In this document: positions 48,186 to 58,858 of the stretch, piece after piece
Position numbering within the stretch: the stretch's first letter is position 1
How the letters are laid out: every line of letters begins with the position of its first letter
The notes under the pieces: generated by a model
What the model saw: the letters and a program-made list of their open reading frames with translations, nothing else
What the model was told of the DNA's origin: nothing
The model's database searches: none
Made by a program: the position numbers and the translations under genes
Source of the DNA: Ridgeia piscesae
Taxonomy: Eukaryota > Annelida > Polychaeta > Sabellida > Siboglinidae
Assembly: GCA_025642075.2 (NCBI GenBank)
Contig: JAODUO010001338.1
Coordinates: forward strand, 48,315 to 112,314
Length of the DNA stretch: 64,000 bases
Reading direction: 5' to 3'

Positions 48186-48323
48186 CACTACCACTACCAC
48201 TACCACTACCACTACCACTACCACTACCACTACCACTACCACTACCACTACCACTACCACTACCACCACCACCACCACCACCACCACCACCACCACCACC
48301 ACCACCACCACCACTACTACTAT

Positions 48324-48325
<2 letters not shown>
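48107..48325. repeat. Trinucleotide array: (TAC)n, (TACCAC)n, (CCA)n
   Basis: Three successive zones: about 25 ACT/TAC units, then ACCACT hexamers, then pure ACC units, ending ACTACTACTATTATG. The gradation suggests stepwise conversion of one trinucleotide into the other. Confidence 0.97.

Positions 48326-48399
<74 letters not shown>
48326..48399. repeat. (TA)n microsatellite
   Basis: About 36 TA units abutting the trinucleotide array. Confidence 0.95.
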
Positions 48400-48401
<2 letters not shown>

Positions 48402-48809
48402 GTAGGCATAGTTTCAATTATTCCGATTGTGTGTGCCATTTGGAGTGTTATTAATCTACTTTATTTAGTAGCTTTTAGCAATTTCTGTGTTCTCATGTAT
48501 TCCTCAGTTATCTTCATGCAAAAGATACAAAACAGTATTGCTGTTACGAAGAACATGCATATTTGAACGTTCATAGATGCGTAAAACAAATACATGTTAT
48601 TAAGGAATTATGGACCAGATGCACGTCAGCAAACATTTATGGCCAAGCGTGTGACTCGTGGACATACGTCTCGGAATTTTAATTGGTGATTCTATGGCGC
48701 ATTTCTAAAAATACAGGAACAAATGTAGACTAACCAACTTAATACGATGAACTTGACTACCGATCACAAAATAGTATGTGTACTGTACTGTTTGCATTTA
48801 ACCTCTTAG
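48400..48809. other. Unassigned spacer
   Basis: No gene or repeat recognised before the exon-like block at 48810. Confidence 0.4.
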
Positions 48810-48888
48810 GGAGCAAAACCAGGAGTTTTGACACGAAACTGTTGCCGACGAAACCCAAGAGAGCAAAGCGGACCAAACGGCAGAGATG
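48810..48888 (+). pseudogene. Paralogous copy of the 79-nt linker exon at 40311
   Basis: Same length (79 nt), with acceptor TTTAACCTCTTAG and donor GATG|GTATGT. In the acidic frame it reads EQNQEF, stop, HETVADETQESKADQTAEM, parallel to EQVQEMGHETSAADTQQTTT at 40311. In the basic frame it is open (SKTRSFDTKLLPTKPKRAKR). Similarity continues weakly into the flank: TTTGGAAAATG...GCACCCATG near 40556 versus TTTGGAAAATGGTAGCTCCC near 49072. Evidence of a local duplication of the linker region; function unknown. Confidence 0.5.
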
Positions 48889-49927
48889 GTATGTGAGATA
48901 CTCATTATCTTGACGCTGTTGTGTGTTATTATGCTAACAGAGAAATTAACTGAAAGTTTCGGTTTTATTACTGTTGTAGATGCTATATGCTATTTCTTAA
49001 ACACAGGTCTCAACATTGGCATATTTGTTGTGTCGGGGCAATTGCATTGGAAAATAGTGGTCATCCACATTTGGAAAATGGTAGCTCCCATGCTGGGAAT
49101 TGTGGGCATCCACATGGGGGAAATAGCGGCAAAATGGCAGAATTCCGGTTCGAGTGTTGAACTGCCGTCTAGTTCTGGCATCTGTTTAAGTTTCTATTTG
49201 TTTCTTTCAGTTCATTTTTGATCGTTAGCTGGTGCTTGCCCGAAATCGTTGTAACCACAGCATTAAAATCCGTACAAATTTGTCTCATCCTCCGTCAGTG
49301 TCAGCCTGCTCGAAAACGATGCCGTAGTGATTCAGACAATCATGGCACAAGGTAGTCCGTCAGATTGCCGACAATAATGTCTTCACCAACAAACTGACGT
49401 ATCATAAACCTCATGCGTACGACATGTTTGACGTGATCAGGGTCGTACGAACGACGCCGAAATCAGGATATCTATTAATTCCAGGCTGCATGATCTAGAT
49501 TTACCCTAGATAGCCCCGAATATGCTTGGCTTTGTTGTTGCCATTTAAAAGCCCATTCATAACATCGTATCAACTTGATGAAGTCATGCTTAGGCAGATA
49601 TAAATTGGGACGGAGTAATCATTGAGAGATGGACAGAAGTGTTATACTATTGCGTGTGTCTGAAGCTTATTCACATTAGGAATCTTATCGACATTCGTTC
49701 CAAGTAATCCCTGCTGGTGCAGTCAAACTTAGAAGGTGCAGTGTTATAACTACTGTGGGAGGTATTGCTAACGCCGAAAATCTAATTACCCATCACCATC
49801 CGTCTATCAATATTTCAACCTTTTAACGGCTTCTCTCTCAGTTGATCTCCGTCTCCCTCTTCCTCGCTCTCTCCCCCCAGATCATTTAAATTGTTTAATT
49901 GTTTTATATTTTATTTTTACCTTGCCG
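48889..49927. other. Unassigned, paralogous flank then spacer
   Basis: The first 200 bp may be duplicated intron. CATTTGGAAAATGG and CATCCACATGGGGGAAAT recur within 49030-49125 as a short imperfect repeat. Beyond 49200 nothing is recognised. Confidence 0.4.
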
Positions 49928-50345
49928 TGCAGTGTCCTTTTCCCTTTCCCTTTCCCTTTCCCTTTTTCCCTTCCCTTCCTTCTTCCCTTTCCCTTTCCCT
50001 TCCCCTTCCTTCCTTTTCCTTTCCCTTTCCCTTTCCCTTCCTTCCTTCCTTCCCTTCCCTTTCCCTTTCCCTTTCCCTTTCCCTTCCCTTTCCCTTCCTT
50101 CCTTCCTTCCTTTTTCCCTTCCTTTTCCCTTCCTTTTCCCTTTCCCTCCTTTTCCTTCCCCCCTTTTTTCCTTCCTTTCCTTCTTCCTTCCTTCCCCCCC
50201 TTTTCCCCTTCTTCCCCCCCTTCCTTTTTCCCCCCTTCCCCTCCCCCCTTTTTCCCCCCCTTCCTCCCCCCCCCCCTCCCCCCCTCCCCTTCCCTCCCCC
50301 CTCCTTTCCCCCCCCTCTCCTTCTCTTCTTCTTCTTCTTCTTCTC
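49928..50345. repeat. Polypyrimidine tract (CCCTTT-type), noisy
   Basis: About 420 bp almost purely C and T on the plus strand: fairly regular TCCCTT units at first, decaying into irregular CCTTCC, CCCCCC and TTCTTC runs. It can form triplex (H-DNA) structures. All frames are open because pyrimidine-only codons include no stop. The irregular second half may reflect sequencing or consensus error. Confidence 0.9.
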
Positions 50346-50346
50346 T

Positions 50347-50396
50347 TTTCATTCATTCATTCATTATTCATTCATTCATTCATTCATTCATTCATA
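50347..50396. repeat. (CATT)n microsatellite
   Basis: About 12 CATT/TTCA units with one deletion. Confidence 0.9.
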
Positions 50397-50584
50397 ATCA
50401 CTGCTTATTTGTTTAAACCTTTTTAAATTTGTAGATTGAAAAAATTGTACCACATTTGTATTTTCCCCGGAAAGTTTTTTTGTAAAGGAAAAAAGGTTTT
50501 GGGCAAAAAGTTCATGGAAAAAAATTTAAAAATCACGCTGCCAAGGTAATGTGACTTTGTAGGACAATTTTATTTTTTTTTTAA

Positions 50585-50601
50585 ATATATAATATAATAT
50601 A

Positions 50602-50668
<67 letters not shown>
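50585..50668. repeat. (TA)n microsatellite
   Basis: TA units with two early AA/TT interruptions. Confidence 0.9.
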
Positions 50669-50669
<1 letters not shown>

Positions 50670-50803
50670 TTTGCTTACCAGTAAAAAACACCAGTCCGGC
50701 TTGTTGCCCCTAATGTCGATCAAACATTGGGACTAGGGTTTTTCTGTTTTCTATGTCACCAACCAATCATGAGAGAAATGTCAAGATTATGCCTAACTGT
50801 CCT

Positions 50804-51346
50804 TCATTTGGTGTCTGCTTCATCGAACACAACCAGTGTTTTGTTTGACATCTGTTTCACATATTCGACGGCAACATCATCGCTTGGCTTGTCGATGCAC
50901 TGGTGCAGAAACAGAAGCTCAACCAAGGAGTAATTCTTGACATGTGACAGTTCTTTCATGGAATACTAGAAGACGTTTTCGGTAGCAGGTAACCGTCCCT
51001 CTAGCCACAGGTGGAGCAAATGCAGTGATAACATTGATTTACCGGAGCCAGCAGCTCCAGTGATCAACACCTTCGATGCGGGCATTCCCTTCTGGTGATC
51101 CAGGGGAAATAACTCTTCAACCTTAACTTGTTCGCACTTGGCAATGTCCATCTTGGGTTTCAGACAGTTGATATTTATTCGTGTTTCTAGCCTCTGGTAT
51201 TGTATACTCTCGTGTACAAGTGGTTCAACGAAGATATCTTTGAGACTCTGGACAGCGACGTGCTCAAAGAATGTCTTTTTTCAGGTACTCGTGGATCTTG
51301 CGCGTTTGAGCCCATCTCAGTTGTTGTTTCAATTGCGACAACTCTT
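50804..51346 (-). pseudogene. NACHT-domain gene fragment, minus strand
   Basis: After acceptor TTTCTTAACAG (minus strand) the exon reads ELSQLKQQLRWAQTRKIHEY, L; the frame shifts by one at an A6 run (about 51270-51275); then FFEHVAVQSLKDIFVEPLVH, then KVEELFPLDHQKGMPASKVL, ITGAAGSGKSMLSLHLLHLW with an intact Walker A (GAAGSGKS), LEGRLPATENVF, a TAG stop (50971), then YSMKELSHVKNYSLVELLFL and NKTLVVFDEAD (Walker B-like). It ends at TGA 50804-50806. Similar to the plus-strand NACHT exon at 56908, so it is a diverged paralog. One homopolymer shift and one in-frame stop mark it as broken, unless base calls are wrong. Confidence 0.8.
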
Positions 51347-52499
51347 CTGTTAAGAAACGTAGAGTGGTTATATTGTTAGAAACTGATACAACTCAAATGT
51401 CCTCTCTATGGATATTAATTGGCAATTCAGCATGTAATTCTATGTGGCATGAATACATGAAACCAAGCTCAGAGGCGCATCAATACAAAAGGGTTAATAG
51501 ATCTAAGAGTCCATAAGCAATTCGTGTTGCCAACAAATTGATTGATACGCCAAGGAGCTATGGTGGAGAAGTAAGGTTCTAAAGTATTTTTTACCGGAGG
51601 AATGTTGTAATATGTTTTACTAATCAAACACTACAAGGAAACTATTAAAACAAATAGGATTAACTACGGCATTCAGGCGGGAAAATTGGCGGATGTAGAG
51701 GTTTGAAATTGGTGGTGTATAAAATTTGAAAAAGAAGCGGAAATATTGATTGATAAGTATTATTCTTGTGTTATGGTTATTCATAAAGTGGTACTGGACA
51801 TATATTGAGTAGTAGTTTTGGTTAAAGTTTGTTAGTTAACAGTATTTTTGAACAGATTGTATAGTGGGTGTGGGTAATCTATTTGAAAAATTGTAAACAA
51901 ATTGAAAAATCTCTTTTTTTGTATAGTATAAAAGAGAAAAAACAATAAGAGTAACAACTAAAATGTGTAAAATTAATAGGTATTTTTTTTAAAAAAAAAA
52001 ATTTTATAGGAAACCCTTGTTTGTTTATATGGGAGTGTCCAACGTTTCCGCTAGGGAACGGTACCATACAACTAAACTTATTGTTCAGGGTGCATAGGTA
52101 GTAAGTTTAAAACATAAAGTGTGCTGCAGTTTTTTAACAAAAACAAACAGTCTTTCTAAAGACTAAGTTGGTTTAAACTAAGAGTTGATTTTGAAAAATT
52201 TTTGGCAAGCGGCAAGTGAAGGCAGGTTTTAAACCCTAACGGTGGATTTTGCCGTATCGGGGTGGGGAAAAAAGGTCGAACAACGGGGGAAAGGGGTTTA
52301 CGTTCCAATTTTAGGGTGTTGGAAAGTGGACTGTCGAAGCAGAGTTAGCACAACGGATTTGTGAAGGGATGCAGAGTGGGGGGAGGGTGATTGAAGGACA
52401 ACAAATGGAGAAAAACAACAAAAACATGACATGCGGGAAAGGGGCGGGGAGAAGGGACAGAGAGAAGGAAGGGAGGAAAACAAGGATAGAAAAATCAAA
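51347..52499. other. Unassigned, increasingly noisy sequence
   Basis: No gene seen. From about 51640 homopolymer runs (A, T and G of five to ten bases) become frequent, which continues into the noisy LINE copy. It may contain the corrupted 5' part of that element. Confidence 0.4.
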
Positions 52500-55400
52500 G
52501 GGGTAAAACATGAAGAAAAAAGAGTTGAACGAAATTTTTCAGGAACTTCCAAAGGAAGGGGAAGGGAACAACAAAAGGGGGAAATTGCAAAAAGGGATGC
52601 AAAACGGACTATTAAGAATGTTGGAAAAAAGGGGGGGTTGGTTTAAATTTTGGGGATATTTTGGGAAAGAAAACAGTTTTTGAGAGATGGTTTTTTTGGG
52701 GGCCCAAAAATGTTCTGAAACCCGTAAGAATAATGGGCAGGCAATTTTTAAATGTTTAGGGGGAAAAAGAAGCCAAATACTAGAGGGATAGATAAAGATA
52801 GCAAAAAGACATCAGCAAAGAACACCTGGAAAGCCCTAGGGAAATTTTTATAAATTTTTGTTTTAAAAAAAGGGCAATAAACAAAAAAAATGAACTAAAA
52901 ATTATGGTAGGATATTTACCCTCACATAATGGTATAACTGAATCTTCCCCACCCGATATATAGATGCCGAATTAGGAAAGACAGGGTATGTAATGTTTAG
53001 GAAAGATAGATTAGGAAGAAGGAGGCGGAGTTATTTTTAATTTTTAAAATCCATCCAAGCTTTGAAATAAAATTAAAAAAAAAGAATTGAAGAACTGTCT
53101 GGTGTTTGTTACAGGAAACTCAACATTTAAATGTTGGGTTATGTATCGGAGACCAAACATAACATGGAAGAGAATGAAAAAAAACATAACGCTATCAAAA
53201 AAGGGGGTAAACGGGGCTGTATTATTATGGGGGGTTTAACCATGGGCATATACAGTGGACATTCACAGAGTACCGGGAGAGGGATCAAAAGGGGGGGTTT
53301 TTAAAATTTTTCAAAAAGGTTTTTTTTCCCAACTGTGTTTGAAAAAAACCAGGGGCAAACTTTGCAAGATTGACTCACAGAAGGGAAATTTTTGATAATT
53401 GATAGGACCATGGGGGGTGTGTACAACCTCAACCAAAGAAAAGAAGGTAGGAAAAAAAATCGTTTTAAAAGGAAAAAAGGAAGAGGGAAATTTTAGTGGA
53501 ATAAAAACAAGAAAAAGCGCCAAAAAAACTGGGAAAATTTTAAAGAGTGAAATTGACTGCGTCGTTGAAAAATTTTCCCCTTGAAAAAAAAGGGGAAAAG
53601 GTCAAAGAAGAAACCTTATCGAAGGAAACCCTTAGAAAAATCAAGTACAAGAAATGATGTGGAAGACAAAAGACATACCGGAAGTAAGAAGACTATGCAT
53701 TTATAAAAAGCACTTAATCAAGCTACGCTGAAATTAGAAATTCAAAGAGAAGCTACGAACAAAAAATTGCTTTTAATATAAAAAACAAGAGTTTTTTGCT
53801 ATGTTCGAAGTAAACAGAAAGTTCAGGATAAGGCGGTCCTCTAGAATAGTGATGGAAACATAATAACAGAGGGGTTCTTAATGGCAGAAAAACCCAAATG
53901 GTACTTTGTTCGGTGTTTCCCGGGGAAAATATTAGTATATTACCGTACTTGAGACTAATTCGAAGGGAGGAAATTTGACATTTAGGACAACTAATTTACC
54001 CCCCAAAAGGGACTATGAAAAAAAAGATAGAAGGGTAATAAATCACCTGGAGTGGATGGGATTCCTCCCCAAAATTTTATTAAATTGTGAACAAAACACA
54101 ACCTTTCAACAGTGTTCAATTTGTATTAAGGAGGGAATGTTCCGTTAGAATGGAAAAAACAAACATTATACCATTATTTAAAAAAAGGGTTTGAGAAACA
54201 AGTCAGAGAACTATAGACCCGTGGTTTAACATCGGTGATTTGCAAACTATTAGAAAACTAATTAAAGATCACCGGGGTTTTTTTGTTAAAAATAAATTGA
54301 TAAACCCATCTCAAAATGGGGTTTTTTAAAAACGATGTCATGTTAACAAATATGTTATTTTTTTGGAAGATTACAAAATGGTAAGAGGTCACCAGTAGAT
54401 ATAATCTACTTAGATTTAAAAAAAACCTTTGACAAATGCCCCAAAACTACTACTTAAACTAAACCCCCAAAGGGGAAAAGGAATGATCCAAAAAAATGGC
54501 TTTTTGATAGAAGACAAAGAGTAGTAGTTGATGGGGGGTTTCAAACTGGAAAGCAGTTTGAGTGGAGTACCCAGGGATCAGTACTGGGACCTATTTTATT
54601 CTTAATATATATCAATGATTTGGATGATGACATAACAAGCAAGGTGTTGAAGTTTGCGGACGACACAAAAGTGTTTAGGAAAATTAAAAGTGATGCAGAA
54701 AGACAGCATTTACAAGATGATCTTAATAAGTTGATTGAATGGTCTGAGAAGTGGCAAATGCTGTTTAATTTTGGTAAGTGTAAGTGCCTTCATACAGGAC
54801 ATGGGAATGAAGATACACAATATACAATGGGTGATACTGTACTAAATACTACCTTAAAGGAAAAGGACTTAGGGTTAACTATTAGTGCTGACATGAAGGT
54901 ATCAGAGCAGTGTGGAATTGCAGCAGCGAAGGGAAACCAAATTGTTGGATTAATTAGGCGAAATATAGTGTACAAAGAAAAAGAACTAATAATACCGCTG
55001 TATAAAACAATAGTTAGGCCTCACTTAGAATATTGTATGCAGAGGCCATATCGCAAGAAGGATATTGATATGCTAGAAAGAGTACAAAGGAGAGCAACCA
55101 AAATGATACAAAAACTCAGGAATATTAGTTATGAAATGCGTCTAAAAGAATGTGGTTTAACAACACTAGAAACCAGAAGATTGAGAGGAGATCAGATTGA
55201 GGTGTTTAAAATATTGAATGGATATGAAAATATTGACAGAAATATTTTTTCACACTCAAGGAAGAGAGAAGGACTAGAGGACATGGAGTTACATTAGCAA
55301 AGAAGCAGTGTAGACTAGATATTAGAAAATTTTCATTTTCACAAAGAACAGTAAACGAATGGAACAGATTATCAGCTGATTGTGTAGGTGCTAGTAGTGT

Positions 55401-55560
55401 TAATACATTTAAAAATAAAATCGACATATACCTAAGACGGGCGGGGTATACTTAGATAGATAGGTTGACTCTCGATAAGCCAAATGGCTTCCTAGTCCAC
55501 CTGCCATCTAGAGTTGAATCTCTAGGTGGCAATCTTGTTAAATCTTGTTAAATCTATAAC
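52500..55560 (+). mobile_element. L2/CR1-like LINE, copy 2
   Basis: Collinear with copy 1 (16330-18686) from AGAGTTGAAC/CAGGAA near 52515 through the endonuclease and RT, but riddled with indels until about 54600. After 54600 it is clean and extends through FADD, the thumb and the C-terminus to a 3' end at about 55560 with short terminal repeats (AATCTTGTTAAATCTTGTTA), as expected of L2/CR1 tails. The 3' UTR has CTAGAGTTGAATCTCTAG, a partial palindrome. Confidence 0.85.
54600..55455 (+). pseudogene. LINE RT C-terminal half (copy 2)
   Basis: [20 protein letters not shown], then FADDTKVFRKIKSDAERQ (catalytic FADD intact), WSEKWQMLFNFGKCKCLHTG, KEKDLGLTISADMKVSEQCG, IIPLYKTIVRPHLEYCMQ, RVQRRATKMI, TTLETRRLRGDQIEVFKILN. 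One frame change near 55290 separates the final part, KFSFSQRTVNEWNRLSADCV to YLRRAGYT, stop at 55453-55455. This end is well preserved, so the insertion is fairly recent. Confidence 0.85.
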
Positions 55561-56690
55561 GCTCACAGCGCTGTACAAAAGGTTCTTAAAATAGATAGGT
55601 CTTTAGTTTAACTTTAAAAGCACCAGTGGTCATAGTTATAGTGCAGTGGCCGGCATCAAATAAACTAGATGCATCCTACCGGAAGGTATACAAAGCTGGG
55701 TACTTATGATCTCTACTTTCTGAAAAACGATGTTGTAGTTGCAGCAAACTTGCACAACATGCTGAATTAACCCCTTGTGTGCGGCAACCTCTGAAAAATG
55801 ACGTCATTGCTTACTTTATGAAAATGACGTGATTGCTTACTTGATTAAATTAGCCCTGTTATTTTTGTTAGAATTGGTAGTTATATCAATGTATTTCATT
55901 GAAATGGACATGTAGCAATATATTTTAGGCAGTTTTCAATGTATCCAAGTGCATGGCCAGTCAGTGCTCGATGAGTGAGTAGCAGGATCTTGAATTCCAC
56001 TCGCACTGCTATCGGCAGCCAATGCAACGTCACCAGCAGCGGTATAGCATGAATATATTTCATGGTGCCGTCGATCAGGCGGGCTGCCCAGTTCTGCACT
56101 TTTTGAAGCCATTGTATTTGCTTCAGAGGCAGTGGATATAGCAGTGCATTGCCAACATCAAGTCTGCTTGTAACAAATGCGTGTGTGACTTGCTCTGTCG
56201 CGGCTGCTGTCAGATACCGTTTGATCCTCGAGATGTTGCGGAGGTGGAATATTGCTGACTGGCATAAGGCAGTCACGTCATCTCAGTATCAAACTGGACA
56301 CCAAAATTACAAACACTGTGAGTCACCCTGACCAAACAGTCACCCACACGCAACGCTTGCAGCGTGAGCTTCTTTAGCTGTTGAGCTGAACCGAATACTA
56401 CTACTTCTGTTTTTGAGTCGTTCAACGTCAAGGAGTTTGTTTTCATCCATATCCTGATTTCTGTTACACACCGTTCAATGCACTCAACAGCCATTGACGG
56501 GGTTTCACTGTGATGTAAATGTGCGTGTCATCAGCATAAAAATGTGATATCAAGTTGTTGTTCCGAATAATTTTCGATAACCTTGAGGGACCTCAGATGG
56601 TAAGCAGGTGACGTATAACCATTAATGTGGACGGATTGAACTATGTCACTCAAACACGACTTAAACCAGTGTGGTGCAGCCGACAACTAA
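55561..56690 (-). mobile_element. CR1-like LINE, inverted, 5'-truncated
   Basis: Minus strand from 56690: RT fragments near the QGS...FYADD region (56640-56510), then ERCVTEIRIWMKTNSLTLND and SKTEVVVFGSAQQLKKLTLQ (56490-56360), then SAIFHLRNISRIKRYLTAAA, TSRLDVGNALLYPLPLKQIQ, LHWLPIAVRVEFKILLLTHR (56260-55960). 3' end near 55561 (CAGCGCTGTGAGCG on the minus strand). Closely related to 19680-22290. A segment present in neither ORF fully differs after FGSAQQLKK, where this copy retains the VGDCLVRVTHSVCNFGVQFD link absent from the other. Confidence 0.85.
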
Positions 56691-56907
56691 CATACGACAA
56701 ACAACATATAATTTATTTTATGATGACCATATCATAGAGTATTATTTAGGATTACTAAAGCAATTATTATTCAATGTATAAGACAATGTCTGATTTAATT
56801 TACTAGTGCACGCAGTAATAACTCTTCCCAAGCAGCATTCAAAGTTGAGAGCTGAAATAATTCATCTACTTCTGATTTGTTAATGTTCCGTTATGTTTTT
56901 TCTTCAG
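56691..56907. other. Intron end before the NACHT exon
   Basis: AT-rich sequence ending with the strong acceptor GTTTTTTCTTCAG at 56907. Confidence 0.6.
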
Positions 56908-58554
56908 GCGAGCTCCAGCATCTGAAACAACAATTGAGGTCAGTTCACAAGCATAGGGTCAACACATATCTGAGGAGAAGAAATATAATGAAAACATCGC
57001 AATCAACAATTTCAGTGATATTTACGTCGAACCACGTGTAGAAGACATTACCCACAAAGGTCAAATCAAAGTTGAACAGTTGTTTTCTCCAGGTCCTTTC
57101 GAAGAGACGACCCCAGAAAAGGTCTTGTTAGTTGGTGCGCGAGGCTTTGGCAAGACAATGGTTGTATTGTCCGTGCTTAGTATGTGGCTGGAAGGTCGAT
57201 TGCCAACAATTGAGAATATCTTCTACTTTTCGATGCGACATCTTTCACGTATCAGTAAGAATCAATGGTCCTTGACTGACCTTCTCTTTACCCATCAAGG
57301 TATTCCGAAGCCAAGAGATGATGTCGTACGTGAAATGATGTCGTTTGTAAAAGCGTCACAATGTCTGTTCATATTTGAAGACTATGAAGAGCGGACTTTA
57401 CACATCTGAATCGGAGTCGGAGCCCATTAGGTATGACAAAGCAGTCAACGTTTCTAAGTTGGTGGGGTCTATCATCTGTGGAAAAGTCATGCCGGGAGCA
57501 AGAGTGTTGGTGACCGCACGGCCTGGTGAGATAATCGAACAACACGTATTTGATCGGAGAGTTGAGATGTATGGCTTCGATGAACCGAGGTTAGATCAGT
57601 ATGTGTCCATGTTTTGTGCAGGGAATGACACAAAGAATGGCAATCTAGAAAGCAACATACGAAGCTACATCGACAATGACAATAACGTAGGCCGCTTATG
57701 CTACGTGCCAGAGTTCTGCAAATTGTTTTGCTATACCGTAAAGAAGACACTGGAGCAACATGGTCGGGTGTCTTCGTCAACAACAATCACACACTTGTTG
57801 ACGATGAGTGTAGTCTACTTTGCAACCGCACATCATCCGGATTACAATCGAGGACAATTATCTGAAGAGAACAATCCAATTGCTCATCTCAAAGATCTGC
57901 TTCTCAGTTATTCCTCTCTGGCAAAGGAAGGCATGAATCATCTACCAGTTAAAGTTCTTTTCTTAGGAGAAGATTTGAAAATATGGGGTTTGTCGAGGTT
58001 CATCGCAAGACAAGTAAGTCTCTTGATGGTTTCTGGTGTCTATGTACAAGGATCCGTGTCCAGAGAAGAATCCGAGATGTATCACTTTGTGCACTTGATT
58101 ATGCAGGAGTTCTTTGCAGCCATCGGTCTTGTTTCAAACATTGACGACATGAAAGGCAGATGGCAAACACGCCAAATGTAGGCCAGCTAGATATGGTCTT
58201 GATATTTATATCAGGACTAATAGGTGATCCAGCCAACAGAGACTTCTTGGAATCTCTGGGATGCAAGACAACTATGACCGCAGGCGATTTGATCAGGGTG
58301 ATCATTAAGCAGGACATTGAAAATAGAAGGCGCAATTTCAAGAGAACTATTCTCCTACTGCTGAATCTTGTGTACGAATCACGTCAGCCTGATCTATGGG
58401 CACTGATCAAAGACTTTGTCCTGATTGAGAGGAAGGACGACTTCTTCCTGAGAGATGTCAAGGAACTGAACCTTGATGACACGCGCATCAACCCACTCGA
58501 GCAGCAGGCACTTGTCTACGTGATGCCACATATGGATGACGTCACCATGTTGAG
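56908..58554 (+). pseudogene. NACHT - winged-helix exon of an NLR-like gene, with frameshifts
   Basis: Acceptor GTTTTTTCTTCAG; donor TTGAG|GTAAGT. Start phase 1 fits the exon ending at 43775. Order: ELQHLKQQLRSVHKHRVNTY, L; a -1 shift near 56970; NFSDIYVEPRVEDITHKGQI; KVLLVGARGFGKTMVVLSVL (Walker A GARGFGKT intact); WLEGRLPTIENIF; CLFIFEDYEE (Walker B-like, with Glu where Asp is usual); a +1 shift near 57400; GARVLVTARPGEI (sensor-1-like); RVEMYGFDEPRLDQYVSMFC; YHFVHLIMQEFFAAIGLV (winged-helix end); a -1 shift near 58165; then an alpha-helical tail to YVMPHMDDVTMLR. NACHT proteins are ATP-driven oligomerising switches in innate immunity. The C-terminal sensor would follow the intron but is not found by 64000. 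Three single-base shifts mean pseudogene or base-call errors. Confidence 0.8.
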
Positions 58555-58858
58555 GTAAGTATATACTTAATAATATCCAATATGCCAAGTATGGACGACG
58601 TCAACATGGTGGAGTATCAATTTCAATGTAATTGTACACATACATATACGCCTTCACATATCCCCTCTAACAGTTTTCATATCAATAGTATTATGATAAA
58701 GCCTCATAAGTTAGCATATTACTTATAAACAGTAAAAATGCCCCTCTTCTGTATATAAATATCAAAAATATTTTCAAGGTATATGCTTAGTTTGAAGCTA
58801 CATTTGTATATTTAACCTGGGAGAAAAACAAATGAGATGTCATTATTTATTGTGAAAC
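58555..58858. other. Intron start
   Basis: Contains a partial echo of the exon end: GGACGACGTCAACATGGTGGAG (58592-58613) resembles GGATGACGTCACCATGTTGAGG (58535-58556), possibly a short duplication. Nothing else seen. Confidence 0.5.

Noticed and set aside
47871..48314. Valine-rich protein continuous with the protease remnant
   Set aside because: The frame simply runs from the protease into the trinucleotide array.
49928..50345. Telomere-like repeat
   Set aside because: The unit is CCCTTT-like and irregular, not TTAGGG/CCCTAA.
49882..50426. Phe/Pro/Ser-rich or Lys/Glu/Gly-rich proteins on either strand
   Set aside because: Pyrimidine- or purine-only sequence has few or no stops; also in a low-accuracy region.
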